DNA of 64,000 nt from Azospirillum endophyticum (GTDB taxonomy: Bacteria > Pseudomonadota > Alphaproteobacteria > Azospirillales > Azospirillaceae). Position numbers and translations under genes: made by a program. The notes below the pieces were generated by a model. The model was not told the origin of the DNA. It saw nothing but the letters and a program-made list of their open reading frames with translations, and searched no databases. Each line of letters opens with the position of its first letter. The first letter of the stretch is position 1. The stretch spans positions 248,001 through 312,000 of the forward strand of contig NZ_JAENHM010000044.1 of NCBI RefSeq assembly GCF_016595245.1. Reading direction: 5' to 3'. This document shows, piece after piece, positions 51,008-59,781 of the stretch.

Positions 51008-52672
51008 ATGCCGATGCGCGAGTTCATCCTTGTCCTGGCCCCCGAAGGGCGGGATGCCGAGGTGATCGGCTCGGTGCTCGGCGAGATCGGTCTGGCGACG
51101 CAGCCATGCAGCGACATGGCGGCGCTTTGCCGAAGCCTCGGCGATGCCGCTACCGCACTGATCCTCTCCGAAAGCGCCTTGACCGATGCCGAGCCCCTCA
51201 GCAGCTGGCTGGATGCGCAGCCGCCCTGGTCCGACTTGCCCATCGTGATCCTGACCTCGCGCCGCACCCGCCAGGCCGGTCGGGGCCGGCTGGCCTTCTT
51301 CCAGACGCTCGGCAACGTCACGCTCCTCGATCGTCCCCTGCATCGCGAGGCCTTGCAGAGCGCCGTCCAGGCCGCCTTGCGCAGCCGTGAACGCCAGTAC
51401 CGGACCCGCAGCCATCTGGACGAGATCACCCGGGCCACCGACCGCCTCGAAGAACGGGTGGCGGAGCGGACCCAGGCCCTGCAGATGGAAATGGCGGACC
51501 GCCGGCGGGCGGAAGCGGCCCTGCTCCAAGCCCAGAAGATGGAAGCGCTCGGACAGCTCACCGGCGGCGTCGCGCATGACTTCAACAATCTGCTCCAGGG
51601 CATCGTCAGCTGTCTCGCGGTCCTGGGTCCGACGGTGCCGGACGGCACCCCGCGCCATCTCTTCGAGGCGGCCAACCGGTCCGTCGAGCGGGGAGCACGC
51701 CTGACGCAATCCCTGCTGTCCTTCGCGCGGCGCCAGACGCTGATGCCGGAGCCGACCGACATCGGCGACCTGCTTTCCGGCATGAGCTCCCTTCTGGAGC
51801 GCACGCTGGGCGGCCAGATCGGCGTGACGATCGCGGCGGAGCCCGGGCTTCCGGCTGCGCTGATCGACCGGGCACAGCTCGAATCCGCCATCCTGAACCT
51901 CGTCATCAACGCCCGCGACGCGATGCCGACGGGCGGGCGGCTGTCGTTGTCCACCTTCGTCGCGGAGGTCGGCGGGGACGGCGAGGCAGGCGATCCGGCC
52001 GACAAGGCCGCGGAACCGGCGGCAGGCACCTACGTGGCGATCCGCGTCGAGGACACCGGCACCGGCATCGATCCGTCGGTGCTGCCTCATGTCTTCGAGC
52101 CGTTCTTCACCACGAAGCCGATCGACAAGGGCTCCGGGCTGGGCCTGTCGATGGTCCAGGGCATGGCGACGCAGTCGGGCGGCGGAATCCGCATCGACAG
52201 CAGGCCCGGTGCCGGAACCGCGATCACCCTCTACCTGCCCGGCGTTCCGGCCGTCGCCGCCACGCCGGACCATCCCGGCCCCGCGGCCGAGACCGGAGAC
52301 GTGGACAGGGATGCGGACAGGAACGGGCATACCATCCTGCTGGTGGAGGACGACGCGATCGTGCGGATGGGAACGATGGCGGTGCTGGAGAGCCTCGGGC
52401 ACCGGGTCATCGAAGCGGACGGCGGGGAAGAGGCCCTGGGCGTTCTCCGCGACGGAACCGTCATCGACGCCCTGGTCACCGACTTCGCCATGCCCGGCAT
52501 GAACGGGGCCGCCGTGGTGCGGAATGCGCGGCGATTGCGTCCGGGGATCCCGGCGCTGATCGTGACGGGCTATGCCGACACCCCGGATTTCGGCGAGGCG
52601 GTGCAACTGCTGCGCAAGCCGTTCAGTCCCCGCCAGATCGCCGATTGCCTGGCGGCCATGCTGCCGAAGTGA
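51008..52672 (+). CDS. Hybrid histidine kinase coupled to KaiC (receiver-kinase-receiver)
   Basis: A 554-residue soluble kinase. An N-terminal receiver-like fold (about 5-125) seems degenerate: ALILSESALTDAE replaces the usual Asp motif, and it is followed by a coiled coil (ATDRLEERVAERTQALQMEMADRRRAEAALL). The kinase core has His190 in GVAHDFNNLLQGI, NLVINARDAM, DTGTGID and GLGLSMVQG. A true receiver with Asp492 in VTDFAMPG ends the protein. HDFNNLL kinases are common in signal chains with free receivers. It is three bases from kaiC and probably acts with it; the inverted-repeat element begins eight bases after its stop. Confidence 0.86.
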   Translation: MPMREFILVLAPEGRDAEVIGSVLGEIGLATQPCSDMAALCRSLGDAATALILSESALTDAEPLSSWLDAQPPWSDLPIVILTSRRTRQAGRGRLAFFQTLGNVTLLDRPLHREALQSAVQAALRSRERQYRTRSHLDEITRATDRLEERVAERTQALQMEMADRRRAEAALLQAQKMEALGQLTGGVAHDFNNLLQGIVSCLAVLGPTVPDGTPRHLFEAANRSVERGARLTQSLLSFARRQTLMPEPTDIGDLLSGMSSLLERTLGGQIGVTIAAEPGLPAALIDRAQLESAILNLVINARDAMPTGGRLSLSTFVAEVGGDGEAGDPADKAAEPAAGTYVAIRVEDTGTGIDPSVLPHVFEPFFTTKPIDKGSGLGLSMVQGMATQSGGGIRIDSRPGAGTAITLYLPGVPAVAATPDHPGPAAETGDVDRDADRNGHTILLVEDDAIVRMGTMAVLESLGHRVIEADGGEEALGVLRDGTVIDALVTDFAMPGMNGAAVVRNARRLRPGIPALIVTGYADTPDFGEAVQLLRKPFSPRQIADCLAAMLPK

Positions 52673-52679
52673 CCGGTGC

Positions 52680-53038
52680 CCAGGGTAATCGCATTTGGCA
52701 AATTTGATCCTATACAAGAAAACTTGTCATTCCTGCGAAGGAGCCTGTGAAGAAATCGGACTTATATGAGAAAGTCCTGATTCGGTAGGCGCGCACGTCT
52801 CCCACTCGTCATCCCCGCGGAGGCGGGGAACCAGGATTTCCAACACAAGTATTTGTAAAGGCTGGATTCCCGCCTTCGCGGGAATGACGGCCGAGGTAAG
52901 CACACGATGCGATGCGAGGCGACGCGCTTCAAACTTGAGGCCTCTCTCAGCGAGTACCCGATTTCTTCACAGCCTCCTCCGCGGGGATGACGGAGGTCCT
53001 TATCATAGGATTTTTACTTTCAAACGCGATTGCCCTGG
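52680..53038. repeat. 359-bp nested inverted-repeat (MITE-like) element
   Basis: The ends are CCAGGGTAATCGCATTTG (52680-52697) and, inverted, CCAGGGCAATCGCGTTTG (53021-53038). Further in, 52726-52759 and 52958-52991 are inverted copies with 30 of 34 matches (both end in CTGTGAAGAAATCGG). Inside these, two smaller inverted copies of GTCATYCCCGCGRAGGCGGG lie at 52808-52835 and 52862-52888. There is no coding frame. The nested symmetry and filled intergenic gap suggest a mobile, non-coding element with REP-like hairpins. Confidence 0.82.
52808..52888. repeat. Inner REP-like pair of the nested element
   Basis: GTCATCCCCGCGGAGGCGGG (from 52808) and, inverted, GTCATTCCCGCGAAGGCGGG (from 52888) can each fold on themselves and can also pair with each other. 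They belong to a widespread proteobacterial palindrome type (GTCATTCCCGCG..). Confidence 0.75.
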
Positions 53039-53072
53039 ACAAGCGCCGGGTCCGCTCCGTCCGGACTCAGCG

Positions 53073-53849
53073 TCACTTCGGAGCGTAGACCTTCAGCGCC
53101 TCCGGCATCAGGCGGTCCAGCTGGCCGATGCGGTCGTCGATGCCGGGGTGGGTCGACAGGAAGACCGGCGGTTCCGTGCCGGACTGGCGCATGTTGCCCC
53201 AGAGCGCGACGGCCTCGCGCGGGTCGTAGCCGGCGCGTGCCATCATCATCAATCCGACGCGGTCCGCCTCCAGCTCCTGGTTGCGCGAATAGGGCAGGAT
53301 GAGGCCGTACTGCGCACCGGTGCCGAGGGCGGCGGCGATCTGCTCGCTTCCCGGGACGCCGCCGGCGCCCAGCGCCGCGCCGACGATGCCGGCCCCCGCC
53401 TCCGACGCCATCTGGGTGCTGACGCGCTCGGCGGCATGGGCTTCCTGATTGTGGGCGATCTCATGCCCGATCACCGCGGCCAGCTGCGCATCGTTCTTCG
53501 CATAGCGGAACAGGCCCTCATAGACCCCGATCTTCCGGCCGGGCAGAGCGAAGGCGTTGGCCTCGTCGCCTTCGAAGACGCGGACCTCCCACTGTCCCGC
53601 GTCGAGACCGGCGGCCTGCAGCAGGCGCGCGGACACCTCTTCCGCGCGGCGCTGATAGGTCGCGTTGCCGGTGGGCCGTGTCGTCGACACCAGGCGCTGC
53701 CAGTCCTGCTGGCCCAAATCGGCGAGCTGTTCCTGCGAGACGAGGTTGAGGCCCAACCCCGTCGCTCCACCGCCGCCGCATCCGGCCAATGCCAGACATC
53801 CGGCCATCATCGCCACGATGCGCAGCGGACGGATCGTTTCGTTCGACAT
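53073..53849 (-). CDS. M48-family metalloprotease lipoprotein
   Basis: A 258-residue zinc peptidase. The lipobox LAGC (about 21-24) ends a short signal peptide, so it is a lipid-anchored periplasmic protein. The zinc motif HEIAH is at 129-133 and the third ligand Glu is in ELEADRVGLMMM. QEQLADLGQQDWQRLVSTT and FALPGRKIGVYEGLF are typical of the LoiP/YcaL group, which degrade misfolded outer-membrane proteins. It is convergent with the hybrid kinase gene across the nested element. Confidence 0.88.
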   Translation of the reverse strand: MSNETIRPLRIVAMMAGCLALAGCGGGGATGLGLNLVSQEQLADLGQQDWQRLVSTTRPTGNATYQRRAEEVSARLLQAAGLDAGQWEVRVFEGDEANAFALPGRKIGVYEGLFRYAKNDAQLAAVIGHEIAHNQEAHAAERVSTQMASEAGAGIVGAALGAGGVPGSEQIAAALGTGAQYGLILPYSRNQELEADRVGLMMMARAGYDPREAVALWGNMRQSGTEPPVFLSTHPGIDDRIGQLDRLMPEALKVYAPK

Positions 53850-53994
53850 GAATGATCGCTCCGTATGCTTTCCCTCCAGCTCAACCTTGGCACGGCGTGG
53901 TGGTTCCGGGTGAAATGACGGCGTGACATTGCATGTTCGCCCCGGACGCCTCCTCCGGGAAGAAACGGGGCGTCCGGGAGCGGCGACCTCGCCG

Positions 53995-54882
53995 TCAGTC
54001 GTAGCGCATGGCCTCGAGGTCGGCGATGAGGCCGGGTCCCTGCGGATGCCAGCCGAGCTTCGCCTGCGTCAGGGCGCTGGACGCCGCCATGTCGATGCCC
54101 GCGAACATCGCCATCCAGCCGAAATGCCCCGCCGCTTCGTCCGGCGGGATCGAGACCGCCGGGATCTTCAGGCCGCGCGCCAGCGTCTCCACCACCGCGC
54201 GCGTCTCGATGCCCTCCTCACCGACCGCATGGTAGCGCGCGCCGGGTTCCGCAGCCTCGATCGCCAGCCGATAGAGACGGGCGACGTCGCTCAGATGACC
54301 GGCCGACCAGCGATTGCCGCCCTCGCCGACATAGGCCGCCACGCCCTTCTCCCGGAAGATCGCGATCAGCGGGGTGATCAGCCCCTGCCTTTCCGTATTG
54401 TGGACCTGGGGCAGCCGCATCACCGCGACGTTGACGCCGGCCTCCAGCAGCGCGTTGCCGGCGCGTTCGGACGCGATGCGCGGATTGGGGTGGCTGTCGT
54501 CGAAGACGTCTTCACGGGCGAGCCGGCCATGGCCCGCCCCGCCGATGCCGGTTCCCGACGTGATCAGCAGCGGCCGGTCCGAGCCCTTCAGCACCTCGCC
54601 GAGCGCGCCGATGACTTGGCGGTCCTTCTCGCAATTCTCGACGAAGCGCGAGAAATCGTGATCGAAGGCGGTGTGGATCACCGCCTCGGCTTTTTCGGCA
54701 CCGCTTCGGATGCTCGGCAAATCCTCCAGCGTGGCGAGATGCGCCTCGGCGCCGGCCGCCTCCAGCGCGCGGGCACCGTCTTCGGACCGGGTCATGCCAA
54801 CGACGCGATGGCCGGCCTGCAGAAGTTCACCAAGCACGGCACGGCCGATGAAACCGGTGGCACCGGTGAGAAAGACACGCAT
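53995..54882 (-). CDS. NAD(P)-dependent epimerase/dehydratase-type SDR
   Basis: A 295-residue extended SDR. MRVFLTGATGFIGRAVLGELL is the NAD(P) loop and VIHTAFDHDF, SGTGIGG and HLSDVARLYRLAIE follow the pattern of nucleoside-sugar-epimerase relatives; the usual Tyr-x3-Lys is not clear, so it may be an atypical member. Substrate unknown. It is divergent from an XRE-type regulator gene, 118 bases away, which probably controls it. Confidence 0.82.
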   Translation of the reverse strand: MRVFLTGATGFIGRAVLGELLQAGHRVVGMTRSEDGARALEAAGAEAHLATLEDLPSIRSGAEKAEAVIHTAFDHDFSRFVENCEKDRQVIGALGEVLKGSDRPLLITSGTGIGGAGHGRLAREDVFDDSHPNPRIASERAGNALLEAGVNVAVMRLPQVHNTERQGLITPLIAIFREKGVAAYVGEGGNRWSAGHLSDVARLYRLAIEAAEPGARYHAVGEEGIETRAVVETLARGLKIPAVSIPPDEAAGHFGWMAMFAGIDMAASSALTQAKLGWHPQGPGLIADLEAMRYD

Positions 54883-55000
54883 GGGACATCACCTCGTCAA
54901 TTCCGTGGCCTCCAGTTTGATGCTCCGTGCTATCCTGTTAAAGTAGTGACGTTTTCCTAGTATAATCATTACCAGGGTACAGTGATTGCCGGGATCGCCC

Positions 55001-55870
55001 ATGCAGACCGATACCAGCCCGAAGCAGCCCGACAAGGCCAACACGCTCGCCGCCTTCCTGCGCGACCGCCGCACGCGGCTCGATCCGGCGGCCTTCGGCT
55101 TCTCGGGCCGCCGCCGCACGCCCGGACTGCGCCGGGAAGAGGTGGCGCAACGCGCCAACATCAGCCCGACCTGGTACACCTGGCTGGAACAGGGGCGCGG
55201 CGGCGCGCCGTCGGCCGACGTGCTGGACCGCATCGCGGCCGGCCTCATGCTCACCGACCTCGAGCGCGAGCATCTGTTCATCCTGGCGCTCGGGCGTCCG
55301 CCGGAAATGCGCTACAAGCCGGCGCAGGGCGTCAGCCCGCGCCTGCAACGGCTGCTGGACGCGTTCGACGCCTGTCCGGCCTTCATCAAGACCGCGACCT
55401 GGGACGTGCTGGCCTGGAATCGCGCCGCCGCGCTGGTGCTGACCGATTACGGCACGCTGCCTCCCGATCAGCGCAACATCCTGCGGCTGGTGTTCGGCAA
55501 TCCGGCGATCCGCGCCAAGCAGAAGGACTGGCAGGGCATGGCGCGGCATCTGGTCGGCGCCTTCCGCGTCGATGCCGCCCGCGCCGGCGCCGTGAAGGAG
55601 ATCGCCGATCTCGTCGAGGAGCTGTGCCGGGCGAGTGCGGATTTCGCCGCCTTCTGGAACGAGAACGACGTCTATGCGCCGAGCGAGGGGGTCAAGCACC
55701 TCCAGCATCCGCAACTCGGCGTCTTCGAGATGGAATATTCCGCCTTCGCCGTCGACGGCCGCCCGGACCTTGGTCTGTTGGTCTACAATCCGTTGGACGA
55801 GCGGATCAAGGAACGCATCCGTACCCTGACCAACCGCAGCGCTGCGACGGATCCGACGGATACGGGATAA
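55001..55870 (+). CDS. XRE-type regulator with MmyB-like ligand domain
   Basis: A 289-residue regulator. The helix-turn-helix FLRDRRTRLDPAAFGFSGRRRTPGLRREEVAQRANISPTWYTWLEQGRGG (about 19-68) is the MmyB/XRE pattern. The C-terminal domain (WDVLAWNRAAALVLTDYGTLPPDQRNILRLVF) is the MmyB-like PAS fold, which can bind fatty-acid-like ligands. ATG 55001 is preferred over TTG 54986. It is divergent from the SDR gene and shares its promoter region, which holds TATAAT at 54961. This pair layout, MmyB regulator and SDR, is common in proteobacteria. Confidence 0.86.
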   Translation: MQTDTSPKQPDKANTLAAFLRDRRTRLDPAAFGFSGRRRTPGLRREEVAQRANISPTWYTWLEQGRGGAPSADVLDRIAAGLMLTDLEREHLFILALGRPPEMRYKPAQGVSPRLQRLLDAFDACPAFIKTATWDVLAWNRAAALVLTDYGTLPPDQRNILRLVFGNPAIRAKQKDWQGMARHLVGAFRVDAARAGAVKEIADLVEELCRASADFAAFWNENDVYAPSEGVKHLQHPQLGVFEMEYSAFAVDGRPDLGLLVYNPLDERIKERIRTLTNRSAATDPTDTG

Positions 55871-55888
55871 AAGGAAGGAACGGCACCG

Positions 55889-57415
55889 GTGAACCTCTTC
55901 TCCCTTCTCGATCAGGCGGCGGGCCGCTTCCCCGAACGCGGCGCCGTGTTCCGCGGCACCGACGCGGTCCACAGCTTTGCCGGGCTGCGCTCGCGGGCCC
56001 TGCGCATCGCCGCCGGGCTCCGCGCCTCGGGCCGGCCGGGCGACCGGATCGCCATCGCCAGCGGGAATGTGCCGGAATATGTCGAGCTGTTCTTCGCCGT
56101 CTGGGCCGCCGGCATGGTCGCGACGCCGGTGAACGCCAAGCTGCATCCGCGCGAGCTGGTGCAGATCCTGGAGGATTCCGCTGCCTCCACCGTCTTCGTC
56201 TCGCCCAAGCTGGCCGGCGGGCTGGAGGAGACGCTGGTCGGCTCGCCGGCGGCATCCTGCCGCCGCATCGTCATCGGCGGGGACGGGTATGCGGCGCTGG
56301 CGGCCGGGGAGGAATGGGACGGCCCGGTCGATCCCGATCCGCAGGCGCTGGCCTGGCTGTTCTACACCAGCGGCACCACCGGGCGGTCCAAGGGGGCGAT
56401 GCTGTCCCACCGCAACCTGCTGGCCATGACCATCGCCCATCTCGCCGACGTCGAGGCGGTCGACGAGGACTGCAGCCTGCTGCACGCGGCACCGATGTCC
56501 CACGGCTCGGGCCTTTACATGGCCGCCTATGTCGGCCGGGGCGCCCGGCAGGTGGTTCCGGCGTCGTCCGCCTTCGAGCCGGCGGAATTCCTCGACCTCT
56601 GCGACCATCACCCCGGCTGCGGCGCCTTCCTGGCTCCGACCATGGTGCAGCGGCTGCGGCTGGAGGCCGAGCGCACCGGCCGCCGGCCGGCCAACCTGCG
56701 CTCCGTCGTCTATGGCGGCGGCCCGATGTATGTCGAGGAGCTGCGCCGGTCGCTCGCCGCCTTCGGGCCGGTCTTCGTCCAGATCTACGGCCAGGGCGAG
56801 GCGCCGATGACCATCACCGGCCTGCGCCGCCGCGACCATGCCGTCGACGACGACGCAGTTCTGGGATCGGTCGGCTTCGCCCGCAGCGGCGTCGAGGTGG
56901 CGGTGGTGGATGCCGACGGCCGGCCGCTTCCCCCCGGCGAGGTGGGGGAGATCGTCTGCCGCGGCGACGTGGTGATGGCAGGCTACTGGAACAACGCCAA
57001 GGCGACGGCCGAGGCCCTGCGCGGCGGCTGGCTGTTCACCGGCGACATGGGCTCCTTCGATGCCCGCGGCTACCTGACGCTGCGCGACCGGTCGAAGGAC
57101 GTGATCATCAGCGGCGGCACCAACGTCTACCCGCGTGAGGTGGAGGAGGTCCTGCTGCGCCACCCGGACGTCGCCGAGGTCTGCGTCACCGGCCAGCCCG
57201 ACCCGGAATGGGGCGAGATCGTCGTCGCCTTCATCGTCGCCGAAGCCGGCCGCGACATTTCCCCCGCCGGCCTCGACGACCATTGCAACGCCAGCATCGC
57301 CCGCTTCAAGCGGCCCAAGCGCTACCTGTTCGTCGAGGGGCTGCCGAAGAACAACTACGGCAAGGTGGTGAAGCGCGAGCTGCGGGCGCAGCTGGCCGGC
57401 GGGACGCAGGGGTAG
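55889..57415 (+). CDS. Acyl-CoA synthetase (AMP-forming)
   Basis: A 508-residue adenylate-forming ligase. The AMP-binding P-loop is WLFYTSGTTGRSKGAML (about 155-171); further motifs are YGGGPMYVEEL, VQIYGQGE and FTGDMG, with the catalytic Lys in LPKNNYGKVVKREL. It makes a CoA thioester from an organic acid and ATP; the acid may be a medium-chain or aromatic acid. The start is GTG 55889 after an AAGGAAGGAA site. It follows the XRE regulator by 18 bases in the same direction, so it may be co-transcribed. The PAS protein gene is convergent to it. Confidence 0.88.
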   Translation: MNLFSLLDQAAGRFPERGAVFRGTDAVHSFAGLRSRALRIAAGLRASGRPGDRIAIASGNVPEYVELFFAVWAAGMVATPVNAKLHPRELVQILEDSAASTVFVSPKLAGGLEETLVGSPAASCRRIVIGGDGYAALAAGEEWDGPVDPDPQALAWLFYTSGTTGRSKGAMLSHRNLLAMTIAHLADVEAVDEDCSLLHAAPMSHGSGLYMAAYVGRGARQVVPASSAFEPAEFLDLCDHHPGCGAFLAPTMVQRLRLEAERTGRRPANLRSVVYGGGPMYVEELRRSLAAFGPVFVQIYGQGEAPMTITGLRRRDHAVDDDAVLGSVGFARSGVEVAVVDADGRPLPPGEVGEIVCRGDVVMAGYWNNAKATAEALRGGWLFTGDMGSFDARGYLTLRDRSKDVIISGGTNVYPREVEEVLLRHPDVAEVCVTGQPDPEWGEIVVAFIVAEAGRDISPAGLDDHCNASIARFKRPKRYLFVEGLPKNNYGKVVKRELRAQLAGGTQG

Positions 57416-57432
57416 GGCAGGGGAGAGCAGCC

Positions 57433-57858
57433 TCAGCGCCCGGCCGCTTGGCGGCGCAGGGCCTTCAGCTCGTCGAAGCGTGCCGTGACGTCGCGCATGA
57501 CCGCCGCCATTCCCAGCATCGCGCCATCGGCGTCCTTCAACGGAACGATGGTGAACTCGACCGAGATGCGGGTGCCGTCCTTGCGCGTCGCCGGAACCGA
57601 CAGCAGGTCGCCGCTGCCATAGCGGCTCACCCCCGTCTTCATCACCTCGTCATAGCCCTCCCAATGGCGCTGGCGTTGCCGCTCGGGGATGATGATGTCG
57701 AGCGATTGGCCGAGCGCGTCTTCGGCGGTGAAGCCGAACATCCGCTCCGCCCCGGCGTTCCAGAAGCGGATGGCGCCTTGGCGGTCGGAATAGACGATGG
57801 CCTCGGCCGGGCTGTTCAACAGCGCCAACCCCAGCCGTTCCAGGTCGTTCTCGGTCAT
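57433..57858 (-). CDS. Single PAS-domain protein
   Basis: A 141-residue protein that is essentially one PAS domain: AEAIVYSDRQGAIRFWNAGAERMFGFTAEDALGQSLDIIIPERQRQRHWEGY, then RKDGTRISVEFTIVPLKD and a coiled tail (ARFDELKALRRQAAGR). There is no output domain, so it must act with a partner. ATG 57858 is used; a longer frame runs into the neighbouring reductase. It lies 40 bases after the reductase gene on the same strand and may report its redox state. Confidence 0.8.
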   Translation of the reverse strand: MTENDLERLGLALLNSPAEAIVYSDRQGAIRFWNAGAERMFGFTAEDALGQSLDIIIPERQRQRHWEGYDEVMKTGVSRYGSGDLLSVPATRKDGTRISVEFTIVPLKDADGAMLGMAAVMRDVTARFDELKALRRQAAGR

Positions 57859-57898
57859 GGGTCCTCCCGATGGTCGTTTCGCGGTGAAATATCCGATT

Positions 57899-58906
57899 TC
57901 AAATATCCAGAACCAGTCTCGCACTCCGCGCACGCGACACGCACAGCATCATCGTCTTGCCGGCGGCGCGCTCGGCGTCGGACAGGACGCTGTCGCGATG
58001 GTCCGGTTCGCCCTCCAGCACCGCCGTCTCGCAGGTGCCGCAGATGCCCTGCTCGCATGACGAGACGACCGCAATGCCGGCGGCGTCGAGCGCCTCCAGC
58101 ACGCTGGTGCCCGCCGCGACCGTGACCGTCACCCCGGACCGGGCGCAGACCACCTCGAAGCTGCCGTCGGGCGCATCCGCGCGGACCGCGTCCGCGCGCG
58201 GCGCGAACCACTCGAAGCGCACGTCCCGCCCCGGCGAGGCGGCTTCGGCGACGGCCTCCATCAGCCGCTGCGGGCCGCAGCAATAGATCGGGACATCGGC
58301 GGGCGTGGCGGCAAGCAGGTCGTCCACCGCCAGCCGCCGGCCCTCGTCGGCGGCATGAAGCTCGACCCGGCCCCGGGATCCCGGCAGGTCGGCCAGGGCA
58401 CGGAGATCGTCGAGGAACGGCGCCGCCGACGCGCTGCGCATGCAATAGTGGAGAACCCACTCGGCTTCCCGGCGCGCCGCGGCGCGGATCATCGGCAACA
58501 GCGGCGTGATGCCGATGCCCCCGGCGATGAACAGATAGCGCTGGGCATCATCGAAGCGGAAGTTGTTGCGGGCCATGCCGATGGTGACGGTGGTGCCGGG
58601 TTCCAGGTTGCCATGGATGAAGCCCGATCCCCGCCCGCCCGGCACCTTCAGGACGGCGATCCTGTAGGCTTGGCTGTCCAGCGGATCGCCGCACAGCGAG
58701 TAGGACCGCACCGCACCGTCCGGCAGATGGACGTCGATGTGCGCGCCCGGCTCCGCCGCCGGCAATGCCTGGCCGTCGGGGTCGCGCAGCTCCACCAGCA
58801 TGACCTGCGGCGCTATCCGGTCAAGACGATGGACCCGCAACGTCCGTGTCGCCGGGGGTGGGGGCGGGGATGAGCGCTGCATCGTCTCCGGCTTGGTGTC
58901 GGTCAT
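57899..58906 (-). CDS. PDR/VanB-type ferredoxin-reductase
   Basis: A 335-residue phthalate-dioxygenase-reductase-type protein: a flavin domain (GAHIDVHLPDGAVRSYSLCGDP), an NAD domain (YLFIAGGIGITPLLPMIRAAARR) and a C-terminal [2Fe-2S] ferredoxin domain with SSCEQGICGTCETAV and a last Cys in MMLCVSRA. It supplies electrons to a Rieske oxygenase, but no oxygenase gene is adjacent, so the partner is elsewhere. A SoxR-like promoter lies 75-108 bases upstream of its start. The next gene downstream is the PAS protein. Confidence 0.88.
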   Translation of the reverse strand: MTDTKPETMQRSSPPPPPATRTLRVHRLDRIAPQVMLVELRDPDGQALPAAEPGAHIDVHLPDGAVRSYSLCGDPLDSQAYRIAVLKVPGGRGSGFIHGNLEPGTTVTIGMARNNFRFDDAQRYLFIAGGIGITPLLPMIRAAARREAEWVLHYCMRSASAAPFLDDLRALADLPGSRGRVELHAADEGRRLAVDDLLAATPADVPIYCCGPQRLMEAVAEAASPGRDVRFEWFAPRADAVRADAPDGSFEVVCARSGVTVTVAAGTSVLEALDAAGIAVVSSCEQGICGTCETAVLEGEPDHRDSVLSDAERAAGKTMMLCVSRARSARLVLDI

Positions 58907-58983
58907 CGTCTTTCCTGCCTGAGGTTTTTGCGTCTTATGGTCGGAACCGGCACGAAATGTGGCATACCAGATCCAATGCGATC

Positions 58984-59014
58984 ACCCTAAGACCTCAACC
59001 TAACTTGAGGTCAA
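58984..59014 (-). promoter_or_regulatory. SoxR/MerR-type promoter upstream of the PDR reductase
   Basis: On the minus strand TTGACC and TAGGGT are 19 bases apart, the spacing used by MerR-family activators. Between and overlapping them, CCTCAAGTTAGGTTGAGG (58993-59010) matches the SoxR box CCTCAAGTTAACTTGAGG at 16 of 18 bases. The arms GACCTCAA and TTGAGGTC are exact complements. No soxR gene is in the window. Confidence 0.65.
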
Positions 59015-59070
59015 GCGGAAAAAACCTGCTGGAACTGCCCAAGCGGAATAGGAGCCGCGCCTGGCCGGCG

Positions 59071-59781
59071 TCAGGGTGGCAGGAGCAAGGCAGCCGCTTC
59101 CTCCAGATCCGCCACTTCGGCATAGGGCAGCCAGTCCGGATTGCCGGCCTCGTTCCGCCGGTTCACCCAGATGCCGCGGAACCCCAATTCATGGCGGGCC
59201 TTCATGTCCCAGTACATGCCCATCGCCACATGCACGGTCTCGTCCGGCGTCACCTCCATCTTGCCGTAGGCGTATTCGAAGAGGTGCCGCGACGGCTTAT
59301 AGGCCTGCGCCTGCTCGGCGGTGATGACATGATCGAAGGGCACGCCGATACGCGCCACGGTCGGCGCGATGAGGTCGTCATCGGAGTTCGTGAAGATCGC
59401 CAGCCTGTAGCGCTCGCGCAGCCGTCGCAGGACATCGGGCACCTCCGGATGCGGTCCCATCGCCCTGGGCGACGACGCGATGCGCTCGATCTCTTCCGGG
59501 GCCGGCGTCAGGCCATGCTCGGCGAATGCAGCGGCGAAGCCGATGCGCAGGATGTCCTTGTAGAGGCGGTGCGGCTTCTCCGCCGTCAGGCGCCGCCCTT
59601 GCGCGGAGAAGCCGTCGAGGATGGCGGATGCGCTCACGCCGTCCGCGCCGTGCTTGGCCAGCGTCGCGCCGACCTCGCGCAGCAGCACCTCGTACCACTG
59701 CACCAGCGTGCCGTAGCAGTCGAAGGTGATGATTTTCGGCACGGGATCGAGCGTGAAGGTCGGGTTGTCGGGTATTGGCAT
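59071..59781 (-). CDS. HAD-family hydrolase, haloacid dehalogenase type II
   Basis: A 236-residue HAD hydrolase. Nucleophile Asp21 is in ITFDCYGTLVQW; the second motif is AIFTNSDDDL, the Lys in QAYKPSRHLFEYA and the acidic motif VHVAMGMYWDMKARHELGFRGIWVNR. The YGTL form of motif 1 and the YKP motif resemble L-2-haloacid dehalogenases, though many such proteins are phosphatases or have no known substrate. It is on the minus strand upstream of the reductase, with the SoxR-like promoter between them. Confidence 0.82.
   Translation of the reverse strand: MPIPDNPTFTLDPVPKIITFDCYGTLVQWYEVLLREVGATLAKHGADGVSASAILDGFSAQGRRLTAEKPHRLYKDILRIGFAAAFAEHGLTPAPEEIERIASSPRAMGPHPEVPDVLRRLRERYRLAIFTNSDDDLIAPTVARIGVPFDHVITAEQAQAYKPSRHLFEYAYGKMEVTPDETVHVAMGMYWDMKARHELGFRGIWVNRRNEAGNPDWLPYAEVADLEEAAALLLPP

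Noticed and set aside
49481..52717. 1078-codon minus-strand frame over kaiC and its kinase
   Set aside because: Antisense shadow; kaiC and the kinase on the plus strand have Walker and kinase boxes.
52680..53038. CRISPR array
   Set aside because: The repeats are inverted and nested, not direct and evenly spaced with unique spacers.
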